A stretch of 64,000 nucleotides of DNA from Segatella copri (GCF_019127135.1 NZ_JAHOEA010000011.1:1-64000); one strand, 5' to 3'; numbered from the stretch's first letter, positions 7,957-17,299 are shown. The notes: generated by a model from the sequence alone, not told the origin. Numbers and translations are program-made.

Positions 7957-9417
7957 ATGAATAAAAGTGAATTAAAGCCTGCTCTCGTGTTCGAGCAGTT
8001 CGCAAAAATCAACGAAATACCTCGTCCTTCCAAGCACGAGGAGAACATGATTGAGTTTTTGAAATCTTTCGGTGAGTCTCATCAACTCGAAACGCTGGTA
8101 GATGAAACCGGTAATGTGCTCATCCGCAAAGCTGCCACTCCAGGCTACGAGCACGCTGAAACTATCATCCTGCAGAGTCACATGGATATGGTTTGCGACA
8201 AACTGGTGGATGTGGATTTCGACTTCCACAAAGATGCAATCCAGACTTACGTAGACGGCGAATGGCTCAAGGCAAAGGGTACTACCCTCGGTGCTGACGA
8301 CGGTATTGGCTGCGCCATCGAACTGGCTATCCTGGCAAGCAACGATATTGAACATGGTCCTATCGAGTGCGTCTTTACACGTGATGAGGAAACCGGACTG
8401 ACCGGTGCTCACGGCATGAAGGCGGGCTTTATGACCGGAAAGATGCTCATCAACCTCGACTCAGAGGATGAGGGCGAAATCTTCGTATCCTGCGCTGGTG
8501 GTCAGACTACCCATGCCACCTTCCACTTCTCTCGCGAAGAAGCTCCTGCGGGTTATTTCTTCATGGAAGCTTCGCTGAAGGGTCTCAACGGTGGTCATTC
8601 AGGCGATGACATCAATAAGAAACGCGCCAATGCCATCAAGATTCTTGCCCGTTTCCTCTTCCTCGAGAATGAGAAACTGGATGGAAGTTTGCGCCTCGTA
8701 AGCTTCAACAGCGGCAAAATGCACAATGCCATTCCTCGTGACGGAAAGATTGTTTTCGCTGTTAAGAATGCTGATAAGGAGCAGGTTCGTGCCGACTGGA
8801 ATATCTTTGCATCAGAAGTAGAAGATGAATTCCACGTAACAGAACAGGCTATGCAGTTCAATATGAGCAGCACCGATGCTGCACCTGTCATCGAGAAAGC
8901 TGTAGCCGACAAGTTCGTAATGGCTCTCCAGGCTGTAGACAACGGTCCGCTTACCACCTGCCAGGATGAGGCGATTGCCTGGATGGTAGAAACCTCAAGC
9001 AATGTGGCAAGCGTGATGACCGATGAAAACAGCATCAACATCGTAGCTTCTCAGCGAAGTAACGTAATGAGCAATCTGGCGAACATGACCAACACCGTAA
9101 AGGCAGTCTTCCTTCTGGCTGGCGCCGAGGTAACTGTAGGCGACAAGTATCCTGCTTGGAAGATGCGCGCCAACAGCGAGCTTACCGACCTGGCTGTAAA
9201 GGCTTACGAAAAGCTCTTCGGCAAGAAGCCATTGGTAAAGGGCATTCATGCCGGTTTGGAGTGCGGTCTCTTCTCAGAGCGCTATCCTGAGCTCGACATG
9301 GTAAGTTTTGGTCCTACCCTGCGCAATGTTCATACCCCAGACGAGGCTCTTCTCATTCCTACTGTAGAGATGGTTTGGAATCACTTGCTGGAGATTCTCC
9401 GCAGCGTGGCTAAATAA
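7957..9417 (+). CDS. pepD: aminoacyl-histidine dipeptidase (Xaa-His dipeptidase, M20)
   Basis: This is a 486-residue cytosolic metallopeptidase that cleaves Xaa-His dipeptides such as carnosine and other dipeptides. The M20 metal site is readable: SHMDMV (His75, Asp77), LGADDGIGC, FTRDEETGLTGAHGMKAG (catalytic Glu-Glu) and, at the C-terminus, IHAGLECGLFSERYPELDMV. The dimerisation insert starts near GLNGGHSGDDINKKRANAIK. Length matches the family. It is divergent from the nth unit; a short lipoprotein gene follows 49 bases downstream. Confidence 0.96.
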   Translation: MNKSELKPALVFEQFAKINEIPRPSKHEENMIEFLKSFGESHQLETLVDETGNVLIRKAATPGYEHAETIILQSHMDMVCDKLVDVDFDFHKDAIQTYVDGEWLKAKGTTLGADDGIGCAIELAILASNDIEHGPIECVFTRDEETGLTGAHGMKAGFMTGKMLINLDSEDEGEIFVSCAGGQTTHATFHFSREEAPAGYFFMEASLKGLNGGHSGDDINKKRANAIKILARFLFLENEKLDGSLRLVSFNSGKMHNAIPRDGKIVFAVKNADKEQVRADWNIFASEVEDEFHVTEQAMQFNMSSTDAAPVIEKAVADKFVMALQAVDNGPLTTCQDEAIAWMVETSSNVASVMTDENSINIVASQRSNVMSNLANMTNTVKAVFLLAGAEVTVGDKYPAWKMRANSELTDLAVKAYEKLFGKKPLVKGIHAGLECGLFSERYPELDMVSFGPTLRNVHTPDEALLIPTVEMVWNHLLEILRSVAK

Positions 9418-9466
9418 GCAAGCGTGCTGAATAAATCAGCGCGGCTTAATAAAAAAGAAGAAGTCT

Positions 9467-9853
9467 ATGATAAAGAAAATAATGTTTGTCATGGCTCTAG
9501 GACTTGTGCTGATGTTCACCTCGTGTGGTGATCAGCACAAGGCTCAATCTCTGGTCAAGGATTTTCTTGATAAGAACCTCGTAGATCAGGACTGCAGCTA
9601 TGAGCGGTTCTCCCGCCTCACTCCTACCGCCATGATCAGTTTCGACCAGATGAAGGTAATGCGACAAAATGTCAGCAAACTGCCTTACGTCAAGAAGAAT
9701 ATTGATTATAATGATGCAGCTTATCCCGACACCTTATTATATTTAAGGGCTACATACAAGCTGACCAACCATCAGGGCGAGAAGCAGGAAGTAACCCAAA
9801 CCTTTTATCTTGATAAAGGTTTGACAAGAGTTATCGGGTTTAAGGAAAACTAA
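9467..9853 (+). CDS. small lipoprotein of unknown function
   Basis: This is a 128-residue protein with a lipoprotein signal (MIKKIMFVMALGLVLMFTSC, Cys20). The mature domain is about 108 residues, mixed alpha/beta, with no recognised motif. It reads AQSLVKDFLDKNLVDQDCSY near the N-terminus and VTQTFYLDKGLTRVIGFKEN at the end. It lies just downstream of pepD and may be read from the same transcript. A hairpin terminator follows. It resembles the many short surface or periplasmic lipoproteins of Prevotella. Confidence 0.75.
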   Translation: MIKKIMFVMALGLVLMFTSCGDQHKAQSLVKDFLDKNLVDQDCSYERFSRLTPTAMISFDQMKVMRQNVSKLPYVKKNIDYNDAAYPDTLLYLRATYKLTNHQGEKQEVTQTFYLDKGLTRVIGFKEN

Positions 9854-9900
9854 AAGATAGTTAAGAATTGCCTTTCAGTAAGGCAGTAAGAATAAACAGA

Positions 9901-9938
9901 AAGAGTTGACTAGCATTTTAACTAGCCAACTCTTTTTT
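9901..9938. terminator. intrinsic terminator between convergent genes
   Basis: AAGAGTTGACTAG pairs with CTAGCCAACTCTT, followed by TTTTTT on the plus strand. It overlaps the last codons of the sigma factor gene on the other strand, so it mainly serves the lipoprotein gene. Confidence 0.75.
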
Positions 9939-10442
9939 CATATAATCTCTTATTTCTTTTCTAGCCAGAGTCAGACGGTTCTCGGCCGCTTTATATCCGA
10001 TGTTCAGATTCTGTGCAATCTCGCTCACCTGCATTCCTTCGAAGAGATTCAGGCGGTAAACCTTGCTTCTCTTTTCCGTGAGCCGGGCAATGCCACGCTC
10101 CAGAATCTCGTTGGTCTGCTGGGCAGAGAAAACAGATTCGCCATCAACATCATATCTTCCCATCCAGTCGGTAGCTCCCAGGAAGTGTTCATACTCCTCA
10201 ATCTTATGCTTGCGACGGTAATAATCGATAATCAGATTCTTGGCAATGGTGTATACAAAACAAGGTAAAGTAACAGGCGTAATCATCTTATCGCCTCGAA
10301 GTAATCGCACAAAAGTATTCTGCACGATGTCTTCAGCCTCGTCTGCCGGAAGCGAACGAGACATGACATACAACTTCAGCTCGTTGTAGTGTTCAGAGTA
10401 ATAATCAGCAATAATGCTGTAATTTGAATTTGTTTGTTCCAT
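9918..10442 (-). CDS. ECF-type RNA polymerase sigma factor
   Basis: This protein is about 174 residues. Region 2 is seen at YYSEHYNELKLYVMSRSLPA ... AEDIVQNTFVRLLRG, including the -10 recognition helix. Region 4 is at FEGMQVSEIAQNLNIGYKAA followed by ENRLTLARKEIRDY. There is no region 1.1 or 3, as expected for extracytoplasmic-function sigma factors. An in-frame ATG seven codons upstream is possible. No anti-sigma or SusC/SusD pair is adjacent, so its signal and regulon are not visible here. It has its own promoter. Confidence 0.92.
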   Translation of the reverse strand: MEQTNSNYSIIADYYSEHYNELKLYVMSRSLPADEAEDIVQNTFVRLLRGDKMITPVTLPCFVYTIAKNLIIDYYRRKHKIEEYEHFLGATDWMGRYDVDGESVFSAQQTNEILERGIARLTEKRSKVYRLNLFEGMQVSEIAQNLNIGYKAAENRLTLARKEIRDYMKKELAS

Positions 10443-10484
10443 GATGGCGATTTTTTTAATCATGTTTTTCGTTTATCGATATTG

Positions 10485-10516
10485 CAAAGGTAATAAAAAA
10501 AAGGAAAGCCACCAAA
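10485..10516 (-). promoter_or_regulatory. Bacteroidetes promoter of the ECF sigma factor gene
   Basis: Minus-strand TTTG (10513-10516), a 20-bp spacer, then TACCTTTG (10485-10492). It lies about 45 bases before the start. Confidence 0.85.
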
Positions 10517-10523
10517 GGAAAGC

Positions 10524-10567
10524 GAAAAAAAATGTGCTAAATGTTCGTTTTGAAACATTTAGCACAT
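10524..10567 (-). terminator. intrinsic terminator of htpG
   Basis: On the minus strand ATGTGCTAAATGTT pairs with AACATTTAGCACAT across a 9-base loop and is followed by a run of eight T. It ends about 80 bases after the htpG stop. Confidence 0.8.
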
Positions 10568-10647
10568 ATGATAGATACAATTTGTAACATGAAATGTTAC
10601 GCATCGCAAAGTTTTATTTCTTAATTCAAACCTTTTTTCAGGTTGGA

Positions 10648-12705
10648 TTACTTAATCATGTCAACGCTTCTCTTGAGGAATGCGTCGAGCGAAGCACCCT
10701 TCAACATACCGTTCTGAAGCAGGGCAAGGTCGATGAGCTGGTGAACAATGTTGTTGTTCTTAGCATAGCCCGAGATGATTTCGTTGCGCTTAGCCTTCTC
10801 ATCGCTGATGGCCTTCTCTGTATTGTGAACATCATCCTTCTCCTGCTGGGTAATCTCTTCAGGCTTCTTCTTGTTCTGCTCCTGATGGAGTACGGCAAGG
10901 CGAGCTTCCTGACCCTTGATTTCTGCAAGGATTGGCTTCAATGTTTCAGCAGTGTTGGCCTCAGCATCTTCCAATACCTTCTTTACCAGAGCATGGTCTG
11001 AGTTCAGTACGATGTTGTAGCTGTCTGGCATCTGACCGTAGAAGTTCATGCCTGCCTGGAACTGGCTCATCGCCTTCATACGGCGCATGTACTCGTTCTG
11101 AGTGATGAGCACTGGCTGGTTCTGTTCGCCCAAAGCCTGAATCTCAACAAAGAATTCTGTCTTGTCGAGTTGAGGCATCTGAGAGCGGAATACTTCTGTC
11201 AAGTTGTCAGACTGCTCTTTGCTCAAATCGGTCTTCTTAGCATCTTCCTTCACGATGAGGCGGTCGATAATGTCGGCGTCAACACGTGTAAAGCGGCTCT
11301 TCTCCAACTTCTGCTCCAGCATGTTTACCATCGGCGTATCGAGCTGACCTTCCATCAGGAGTACAGAATATCCCTTCTGCTTGGCAGCTTCGATGTAAGA
11401 ATACTGCTCTTCCTTATTGTTGGCATAGAGATAAACCAGGTTGCCGTCCTTATCGGTCTGGTTGTCCTTAATCAGCGTCTTGTACTCCTCGAAAGTAAAG
11501 TACTTGCCCTCAACATCTTTCAGAAGTGCGAAGTCCTTTGCGCGCTCGTAGAAATCTTCCTGAGAGAGCATTCCGTAGTTGATGAAGATCTTGAGATCAT
11601 CCCATTTCTCTTCAAACTCCTTGCGGTTCTCCTTGAAGATAGAGTTCAAACGATCGGCTACCTTCTTGGTGATGTAGGTAGAAATCTTCTTCACGTTGCT
11701 GTCGCTCTGAAGGTAGCTGCGGCTTACGTTCAGCGGAATGTCCGGTGAATCGATTACACCATGAAGCAATGTGAGGAATTCTGGTACAATGCCCTCTACC
11801 TGGTCGGTTACGAACACCTGGTTGCAATAGAGCTGAATCTTGTTGCGCTGCATGTCGATGCTGCTCTTGATGCGTGGGAAGTAGAGAATACCCGTGAGAT
11901 TGAATGGGAAGTCTACATTCAGATGAATCCAGAACAACGGGTCGTCCTGCATTGGATAAAGGGTGTGATAGAACTTCTTGTAGTCCTCATCCTTCAAGGT
12001 GCTAGGAGTCTTGGTCCAGAGAGGCTCCACATTATTAATAATGTTATCCTCATCAGTCTCCACATTCTTGCCGTCCTTCCACTCGGTCTTCTTGCCGAAA
12101 GCTACAGGCACTGCCATAAACTTGCAGTACTTGTTCAGAAGTTCCTCAATCTTGCTCTTCTGCAGGAACTCCTTGCAGTCATCAGCAATATGGAGGATGA
12201 TGTCTGAACCACGCTCAGCCTTGTCTGCATCTTCGATTTCGAAAGCAGGTGAACCATCGCAGCTCCACTTTACTGCCTTGCTTCCCTCTTTGTAGCTCTT
12301 AGTGATGATTTCTACCTTGCTGGCTACCATGAAAGAAGAATAGAAGCCGAGACCGAAGTGGCCGATGATGGCGTTGGCATTCTCCTTATACTTGTCGAGG
12401 AAGTCAGTTACGCCTGAGAATGCAATCTGGTTGATATATTTATCGATTTCCTCCTCATTCATACCTATACCATGGTCGCTGATAGTCAAGGTTCCAGCCT
12501 TCTCATCGAGAGAGACACGAACGGTTGTGTCGCCTATCTCGCCCTTGAAATCGCCCTGAGCTGCAAGAGTCTTCAACTTCTGTGTAGCATCTACGGCGTT
12601 TGAAACCATCTCACGGAGGAAGATGTCGTGATCTGAATATAAGAATTTCTTGATGACAGGGAAAATGTTCTCTGTCGTTACACCAATATTACCTTTCTGT
12701 GCCAT
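10648..12705 (-). CDS. htpG: molecular chaperone HtpG (Hsp90)
   Basis: This is a 685-residue cytosolic ATP-dependent chaperone dimer. The N-terminal GHKL ATPase domain shows REMVSNAVDATQKL (Asn and Glu for Mg-ATP), the ISDHGIGM box and the lid glycines GHFGLGFYSSFMVA. The middle domain carries PLFWIHLNVDFPFNLTGILY and SPDIPLNVSRSYLQ with the catalytic-loop Arg. The C-terminal dimerisation domain follows a charged Lys/Glu stretch (KKKPEEITQQEKDD). Length is slightly above the E. coli protein. It is monocistronic with its own terminator. Confidence 0.98.
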   Translation of the reverse strand: MAQKGNIGVTTENIFPVIKKFLYSDHDIFLREMVSNAVDATQKLKTLAAQGDFKGEIGDTTVRVSLDEKAGTLTISDHGIGMNEEEIDKYINQIAFSGVTDFLDKYKENANAIIGHFGLGFYSSFMVASKVEIITKSYKEGSKAVKWSCDGSPAFEIEDADKAERGSDIILHIADDCKEFLQKSKIEELLNKYCKFMAVPVAFGKKTEWKDGKNVETDEDNIINNVEPLWTKTPSTLKDEDYKKFYHTLYPMQDDPLFWIHLNVDFPFNLTGILYFPRIKSSIDMQRNKIQLYCNQVFVTDQVEGIVPEFLTLLHGVIDSPDIPLNVSRSYLQSDSNVKKISTYITKKVADRLNSIFKENRKEFEEKWDDLKIFINYGMLSQEDFYERAKDFALLKDVEGKYFTFEEYKTLIKDNQTDKDGNLVYLYANNKEEQYSYIEAAKQKGYSVLLMEGQLDTPMVNMLEQKLEKSRFTRVDADIIDRLIVKEDAKKTDLSKEQSDNLTEVFRSQMPQLDKTEFFVEIQALGEQNQPVLITQNEYMRRMKAMSQFQAGMNFYGQMPDSYNIVLNSDHALVKKVLEDAEANTAETLKPILAEIKGQEARLAVLHQEQNKKKPEEITQQEKDDVHNTEKAISDEKAKRNEIISGYAKNNNIVHQLIDLALLQNGMLKGASLDAFLKRSVDMIK

Positions 12706-12791
12706 AATATAAAATGTTTTTATTCGTATTTACTTTATTATTGTTTGGCAAGGGGGCTTACAAATAGCGTGCCAAAATAAAGGGAAGGACG

Positions 12792-12903
12792 GAAAGGCCC
12801 AAAATACAACACGCCCAGCAAGAGCAAAAGCTTCATTACATTAGTGAAATATCCAAAGCTTTATGCTATTGCAGGGCGTGTGAGGTTTACTTACGAAAAT
12901 TGA
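12792..12903. repeat. degenerate copy E of the palindromic repeat
   Basis: It shares GGCCCAAAA, ACACGCCC, GCAAAAGCTT, AAAGCTTTTGC-like and AGGGCGTGTGAGGTTTACTT blocks with the full copies, ending in ACGAAAATTGAA. About half the element is missing. It lies between htpG and sdaA. Confidence 0.55.
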
Positions 12904-12912
12904 ATCTTATGA

Positions 12913-14127
12913 CTAAATGTCTCTTGGAAATCCTTTTGCCAAACCGCCTTCGCTTGTTTCCTTGTAAAGCGAAGGTAGATCATGTCCCGTCTGTCGCATC
13001 ACTTCAACTACCCGGTCGAAAGATACGGTATGATGGCCATCTGAGAAGGAAGCGTAGAGATCAGCATCCAAAGCTCGGGCGGCAGCAAAGGCATTTCGCT
13101 CGATACAAGGAATCTGAACCAGTCCACAAACCGGGTCGCAGGTCATTCCGAGATGATGCTCCAATCCCATTTCGGCAGCATATTCTACCTGAGCCGGACT
13201 GCCTCCGAAAAGCTGACAGGCTGCAGCCGAAGCCATGGCGCAGGCAACACCTACCTCCCCCTGGCAACCTACATCAGCACCGCTGATAGAAGCATTCTGC
13301 TTTACGATGTTGCCTACCAATCCTGCAGTAGCCAAGGCTCTCAAGATGCGCTGTTCACTCATATCATGAGAAGTAAACATGTGGTAGAGTACAGCTGGCA
13401 ATACACCGCAGGCGCCACAGGTAGGAGCTGTAACGATGGTGCCACCCGAAGCATTCTCTTCGCTCACAGCCAGCGCATAAGCATAAACCAAGCCGCGGCT
13501 CTGCAGGGAAGCACGGTAACCCTTCGCCTTTATAAAATAGGTGGCAGCCTTACGCTGCAGCTTCAGCGGACCAGGCAAAACACCTTCATGGTCCAAACCA
13601 TTCCTGATGCTCTGCTTCATCGTTTGCCAAACCATGTCGAGATAATCCCAGATATCATCCGATTCGCATTTCTCAACATACTCCCAGAATGAGCGTCCGT
13701 TATCATAGCACCATTGCTTGATGTCAGCGAGCTTGTTCAGATTATAAACATCCTTGGCGCCCAGCTCTTCGTTGCCGGCAGTACCATCAGAGATGGCTCC
13801 ACCACCAATACTGTAAACGGTCCATTCATCAATAATATCGCCGTTCAGATCCTTGCCCACAAATTTCATTCCGTTGGGATGATAAGGCAGGAAAGTCTGT
13901 GGTTGCCAGATGATGTTCACGGTTTTATGAGGTCTGAGCACTTCTTCTATTGCCACATCAGTCATGTGTCCCTTACCTGTAGCAGCCAGACTTCCATAGA
14001 GGGTTACTTCATAATAAGAAGCGTTAGGGCAACGCTCCAGAAAAAGTTTGGCAGCACGCTGAGGCCCCATCGTATGACTGCTCGATGGTCCCTTACCTAT
14101 TCTATATAATTCCTTTAATGATTTCAT
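12913..14127 (-). CDS. sdaA: L-serine ammonia-lyase (iron-sulfur L-serine dehydratase)
   Basis: This is a 404-residue single-chain enzyme that deaminates L-serine to pyruvate and ammonia using a [4Fe-4S] cluster. The beta-domain starts with LYRIGKGPSSSHTMGPQRAA, where the SSSHT motif is typical. The alpha-domain carries the cluster cysteines in APTCGACGVLPAVLY and MTCDPVCGLVQIPCIERNAF. The alpha and beta chains are fused, but the chain is somewhat shorter than E. coli SdaA (about 454). It is oriented with the cyclophilin gene upstream, 89 bases away. Confidence 0.95.
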   Translation of the reverse strand: MKSLKELYRIGKGPSSSHTMGPQRAAKLFLERCPNASYYEVTLYGSLAATGKGHMTDVAIEEVLRPHKTVNIIWQPQTFLPYHPNGMKFVGKDLNGDIIDEWTVYSIGGGAISDGTAGNEELGAKDVYNLNKLADIKQWCYDNGRSFWEYVEKCESDDIWDYLDMVWQTMKQSIRNGLDHEGVLPGPLKLQRKAATYFIKAKGYRASLQSRGLVYAYALAVSEENASGGTIVTAPTCGACGVLPAVLYHMFTSHDMSEQRILRALATAGLVGNIVKQNASISGADVGCQGEVGVACAMASAAACQLFGGSPAQVEYAAEMGLEHHLGMTCDPVCGLVQIPCIERNAFAAARALDADLYASFSDGHHTVSFDRVVEVMRQTGHDLPSLYKETSEGGLAKGFPRDI

Positions 14128-14216
14128 ATTTTTCTCTCGTATTTGATATTTTTACTTATCGATTTTACCTTTTAAATGGGCTCAGTTACTTATTTCTTCG
14201 GTTCACCATCCGAAAG

Positions 14217-14993
14217 TTACTTCACCTGCTTGGCTTTCAGGATGATGACATCCGTGAGAGGCCTGTCGTTGTTCGCCTTATCGGTAGCCACATTCTGAAT
14301 CTTATCAACCACATCCATACCTTCGAGCACCTCTCCGAACACGGTGTAGCCGTTGTCAAGGTGAGGAACACCACCATGCTTGATGTAGCCCTTCTGCAAC
14401 TGTTCAGAAGGAATGGCGTAATCCTTACCTTCCCGTTTCTGCTTTTCTACATAATATTCCATCTGTCGGGGAGAAAAATTTCTGCCCCAGGTAATGTAGA
14501 AATCAGTCGGCGCCGAAGCTTTGGTCGGATTTTCATCATCCCCTTCGCGTGCAGCACAGAGCTGTCCGCGCTTATGATAATATTTTGGATAGATGATTTC
14601 AGCCGGAATCGTATAGTTTACATCAAACTTCTGCGGCTTTTCCATATTCACCTTTCTGCATGAATAATCGCCACCCTGAATCATGAAATTCTTGATGACG
14701 CGCTGAAAGATGCAACCATCATAATAGCCCGAATTGACAAGTTTCAGAAAATTATCCCTATGCTTGGGAGTATCGTTGTAGAGAGCCACGAGAATGTTGC
14801 CCATCGTAGTTTCCAGCAACACCTGAGGGCAAGTTGGATCGTGCGGTGTTTCCCAATCGAGCAGAGAATCGGGCTTAGACGCCACAACTTTTCTTGCTGG
14901 TTCTGATGTGTTCTGATTGCCTTCACTCTGAGCGAATGTCGTAACAGGCATCGTAAGAAGAGCGAGAGTCAATAATCTGATGATCTTCTTCAT
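14217..14993 (-). CDS. exported cyclophilin-type peptidyl-prolyl isomerase
   Basis: This is a 258-residue protein. A signal peptide (MKKIIRLLTLALLTMPVTTF, then AQ) sends it to the periplasm. The cyclophilin fold covers about 60-256: LETTMGNILVALYNDTPKHR, DNFLKLVNSGYYDGCIFQRV, IKNFMIQGGDYSC and TVFGEVLEGMDVVDKIQNVA. The catalytic Arg of the FQRVIKNFMIQGG motif and the Gln are present. A 60-residue insertion rich in charged and aromatic residues (about 140-190) interrupts the fold, as in other Bacteroidales homologues. The likely role is folding of exported proteins. Confidence 0.94.
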   Translation of the reverse strand: MKKIIRLLTLALLTMPVTTFAQSEGNQNTSEPARKVVASKPDSLLDWETPHDPTCPQVLLETTMGNILVALYNDTPKHRDNFLKLVNSGYYDGCIFQRVIKNFMIQGGDYSCRKVNMEKPQKFDVNYTIPAEIIYPKYYHKRGQLCAAREGDDENPTKASAPTDFYITWGRNFSPRQMEYYVEKQKREGKDYAIPSEQLQKGYIKHGGVPHLDNGYTVFGEVLEGMDVVDKIQNVATDKANNDRPLTDVIILKAKQVK

Positions 14994-15105
14994 ATTTTTG
15001 TATAATTTTACATCTATTTATGTTATCGGATGCAAAGATAATAATTTTATTCTAAAAAATTGATTTTTTATGTGGGAAAAGTTCCTTTGTTTCATACATT
15101 CTTCA

Positions 15106-15113
15106 TATCTTTG
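15106..15113 (+). promoter_or_regulatory. -7 element (TATCTTTG) of the Gly/Tyr-rich OMP gene
   Basis: The octamer lies 29 bases before the chosen start. It argues against longer versions of the gene that would begin upstream. A TTTG at 15086-15089 is only 16 bp away, closer than usual. Confidence 0.6.
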
Positions 15114-15141
15114 CAGCAGAAGACAGAAAATGCAATCAATT

Positions 15142-16050
15142 ATGAAGAAAAATATATATTTTATCATCGCTTTTTGCACTTTCCTCACTACAGAAGCAAG
15201 TGCACAGCAACAGGTAAGCTTCGGACCATTGCACAGTCCGGACAGTCCGCGCGAAGAATGGTTGCTGCCTGGCGATACGGTTTACCAGGCAGGAAAACCT
15301 ATGATTTATCAGGGGAAACCGATGAAGAATGCTTATCTGGCTCCTGCCCAACTATCAGACAAGAAAGAGACTCTCGGCAAGAACGGGTTACTGGGGAAAG
15401 CTTCACTCGACAGCACCTATTATAATAATCCCATCTCCAACCTTACCAACGGTCTAAGTTATCCGCTGGGCTATGGCTGGGGGCTGCACAAGGGGCTGAA
15501 TCTCTCGGTAGATCTTTCTGCCTTTGCCACATTCGGCAAGAATGTGCCTCACAGAGGCGGTTTCACCCAGACCATCAATGCAACCTACTTAACGCCACTC
15601 ACCAAAGACAACAAACTCTGGCTGGCTCTTGGTACTTATATCAACAACGTAAACTATGGTGGAGACAGTTATCATGACGGTGGAGTCTACGGCATTCTGG
15701 GCTACCAGTTTAATGAGCATTGGGAGGCTTATGTTTACGGTCAGCTTAGTGTTGCCAACAATTACAATTCTCTCTACGGCCGTTATGGCGGTTATGGCTA
15801 TGGCCCATACGGCTATTCGCCTTGGGGCTACGGAATGTATCCTTGGGGAATGGGCAGAGGAATCATGCCGGGTGGCTATGGAATGGGAGTACCTGGAGCC
15901 AACGTTTTAGGAGCCGGCGTAAGATACACCAACTCCAAAAAGACTTTCTCTATCGGCTTAAACGTAGAAGGAGTATGGTATGATAATAAGACGCCAGCCT
16001 ATTTCAAGCAATACGACTATCCTGTGCCAAAGGCACCTGAAAAGGATTAA
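15142..16050 (+). CDS. exported beta-barrel-like protein with Gly/Tyr-rich insert
   Basis: This is a 302-residue protein starting with the signal peptide MKKNIYFIIAFCTFLTTEAS AQ. The ATG four codons upstream is possible, but a -7 element excludes much longer starts. The body has alternating aromatic/polar strands (LWLALGTYINNVNYGGDSYH, WEAYVYGQLSVANNYNSLYG) suggesting an outer-membrane barrel, interrupted at about 215-255 by a Gly/Tyr/Pro-rich stretch (GRYGGYGYGPYGYSPWGYGM). The end is a final strand KTFSIGLNVEGVWYDNKT. No named family is recognised. Confidence 0.75.
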   Translation: MKKNIYFIIAFCTFLTTEASAQQQVSFGPLHSPDSPREEWLLPGDTVYQAGKPMIYQGKPMKNAYLAPAQLSDKKETLGKNGLLGKASLDSTYYNNPISNLTNGLSYPLGYGWGLHKGLNLSVDLSAFATFGKNVPHRGGFTQTINATYLTPLTKDNKLWLALGTYINNVNYGGDSYHDGGVYGILGYQFNEHWEAYVYGQLSVANNYNSLYGRYGGYGYGPYGYSPWGYGMYPWGMGRGIMPGGYGMGVPGANVLGAGVRYTNSKKTFSIGLNVEGVWYDNKTPAYFKQYDYPVPKAPEKD

Positions 16051-16074
16051 GGAAAAGATAAAGCATAAAAAGAA

Positions 16075-16120
16075 AGAGGTTCACTTTTCAATATAATCAT
16101 ATTGAAGTGAACCTCTAAGT
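16075..16120. terminator. strong bidirectional hairpin
   Basis: AGAGGTTCACTTTTCAATAT pairs almost fully with ATATTGAAGTGAACCTCT. It lies between the convergent OMP and WecB-like genes. Confidence 0.75.
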
Positions 16121-16189
16121 TTATTCTGAAAAGAATCAGTTTACATAGAATCATCTCTCTCCATGAGATTATACCTATGAGTTTAGATT

Positions 16190-17299
16190 CTATTCAGCGA
16201 GAATCTGGACTATTCTTTCTGCTGAGCGGCCATCCCATCTGTCAGGAATGCCTGCTTTCTTCCATTCACCCTTCAGAAGTTTCTGCATAGATTGCTTCAG
16301 TAACTCCGGATCTTCAGCAACCAGTTCGTTTGTACCCACCTTTACGGTTTCAATATGCTCAGTATAGCTGTTGAGCGTAATGCAAGGAACCCCATTGAAG
16401 GTAGCTTCTTCAGCCACATTACCGGAATCGGTAATCACACCTTTGGCGTGAGCTGTAAGATAAGCAAACGACAGATAATCGAGCGGCTGAACCACCTGGA
16501 TTCCACTCTGATGATTACTCTCTTCCTGATAAGCCTTGAATGCGAGCACGAAGCCCAATGCTTTACCTCGAAGCGGAGCAATCACCTTCACTCCAGCCTG
16601 GCGCGCCTCTTCATCTATGACAGAAATGAGCGATTTCATCTCATCAATGTTATTGACGATAGCCTTGCGGTTCAAGGTCAGAACCATATATTCGCCTTCT
16701 TTCAGATGAAACTCGTCCATGACTTCAGGACGCTGCATTTTAGACTGAAGGAAGCGGATATTGTCGATAAGCACATTTCCTACCATATAAACCTTAGACA
16801 ATTCTGCACCTTCCTTGTTGGCGATGCTGTTGTTAGAAATGCCTGCGGTAAAAAGGATATCTGACAAACCATCAATCACCAGACGGTTGATTTCCTTTGG
16901 CATAGTAATGTCAAAACTGCGGGTTCCGGCTGCAATATGAGCAAGCTGCACACCCTGCTTCTTGGTAACAATAGCCACGGCCATGGTTGAAGCCAGATCA
17001 TCAACCACAATGACAACATCTGTAGCATTCTGCTGTAGATAGCGCTCAAACTGCCCCATCACCTGTCCGGTAAGTTCGTTCATGTTTGGACAGTCTACGC
17101 CGAGATAAGCATCAGGTTTCTGAATGCCTAAGTCATCGAAAAGAGAAGATTCCAATGTCGGGTCATCCTCTTTTCCTGTGTAAACCAACTGATAGCTGAT
17201 TTCGTTACCAGCTTCCTGAGCATTACGAATTGCTCTAATTACGGGCGCAACCTTGATAAAGTTAGGTCTTGCGCCTGCAACGATACAGATTTTCTTCAT
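16190..17299 (-). CDS. WecB-like UDP-N-acetylglucosamine 2-epimerase homologue with altered active-site positions
   Basis: This is a 369-residue protein of the non-hydrolysing UDP-GlcNAc 2-epimerase family (GT-B fold), which makes UDP-ManNAc for surface polysaccharides. The family start GARPNFIKVAPVIRA, the PKEINR segment, YMVGNVLIDN and GVITDSGNVAEEATFNGVPC are clear. The usual HxEAGLR motif is HIAAGTR, so the position of the catalytic Glu is Ala123. The usual HRREN motif is NRKAI, so the His is Asn210. Asp101 and Lys16 appear kept. I infer changed chemistry or substrate, or loss of epimerase activity. It is monocistronic and not inside a polysaccharide cluster. Confidence 0.85.
   Translation of the reverse strand: MKKICIVAGARPNFIKVAPVIRAIRNAQEAGNEISYQLVYTGKEDDPTLESSLFDDLGIQKPDAYLGVDCPNMNELTGQVMGQFERYLQQNATDVVIVVDDLASTMAVAIVTKKQGVQLAHIAAGTRSFDITMPKEINRLVIDGLSDILFTAGISNNSIANKEGAELSKVYMVGNVLIDNIRFLQSKMQRPEVMDEFHLKEGEYMVLTLNRKAIVNNIDEMKSLISVIDEEARQAGVKVIAPLRGKALGFVLAFKAYQEESNHQSGIQVVQPLDYLSFAYLTAHAKGVITDSGNVAEEATFNGVPCITLNSYTEHIETVKVGTNELVAEDPELLKQSMQKLLKGEWKKAGIPDRWDGRSAERIVQILAE

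Noticed and set aside
15070..15141. Longer start for the Gly/Tyr-rich OMP
   Set aside because: A -7 promoter element lies inside the extension and the extra residues would mask the signal peptide.
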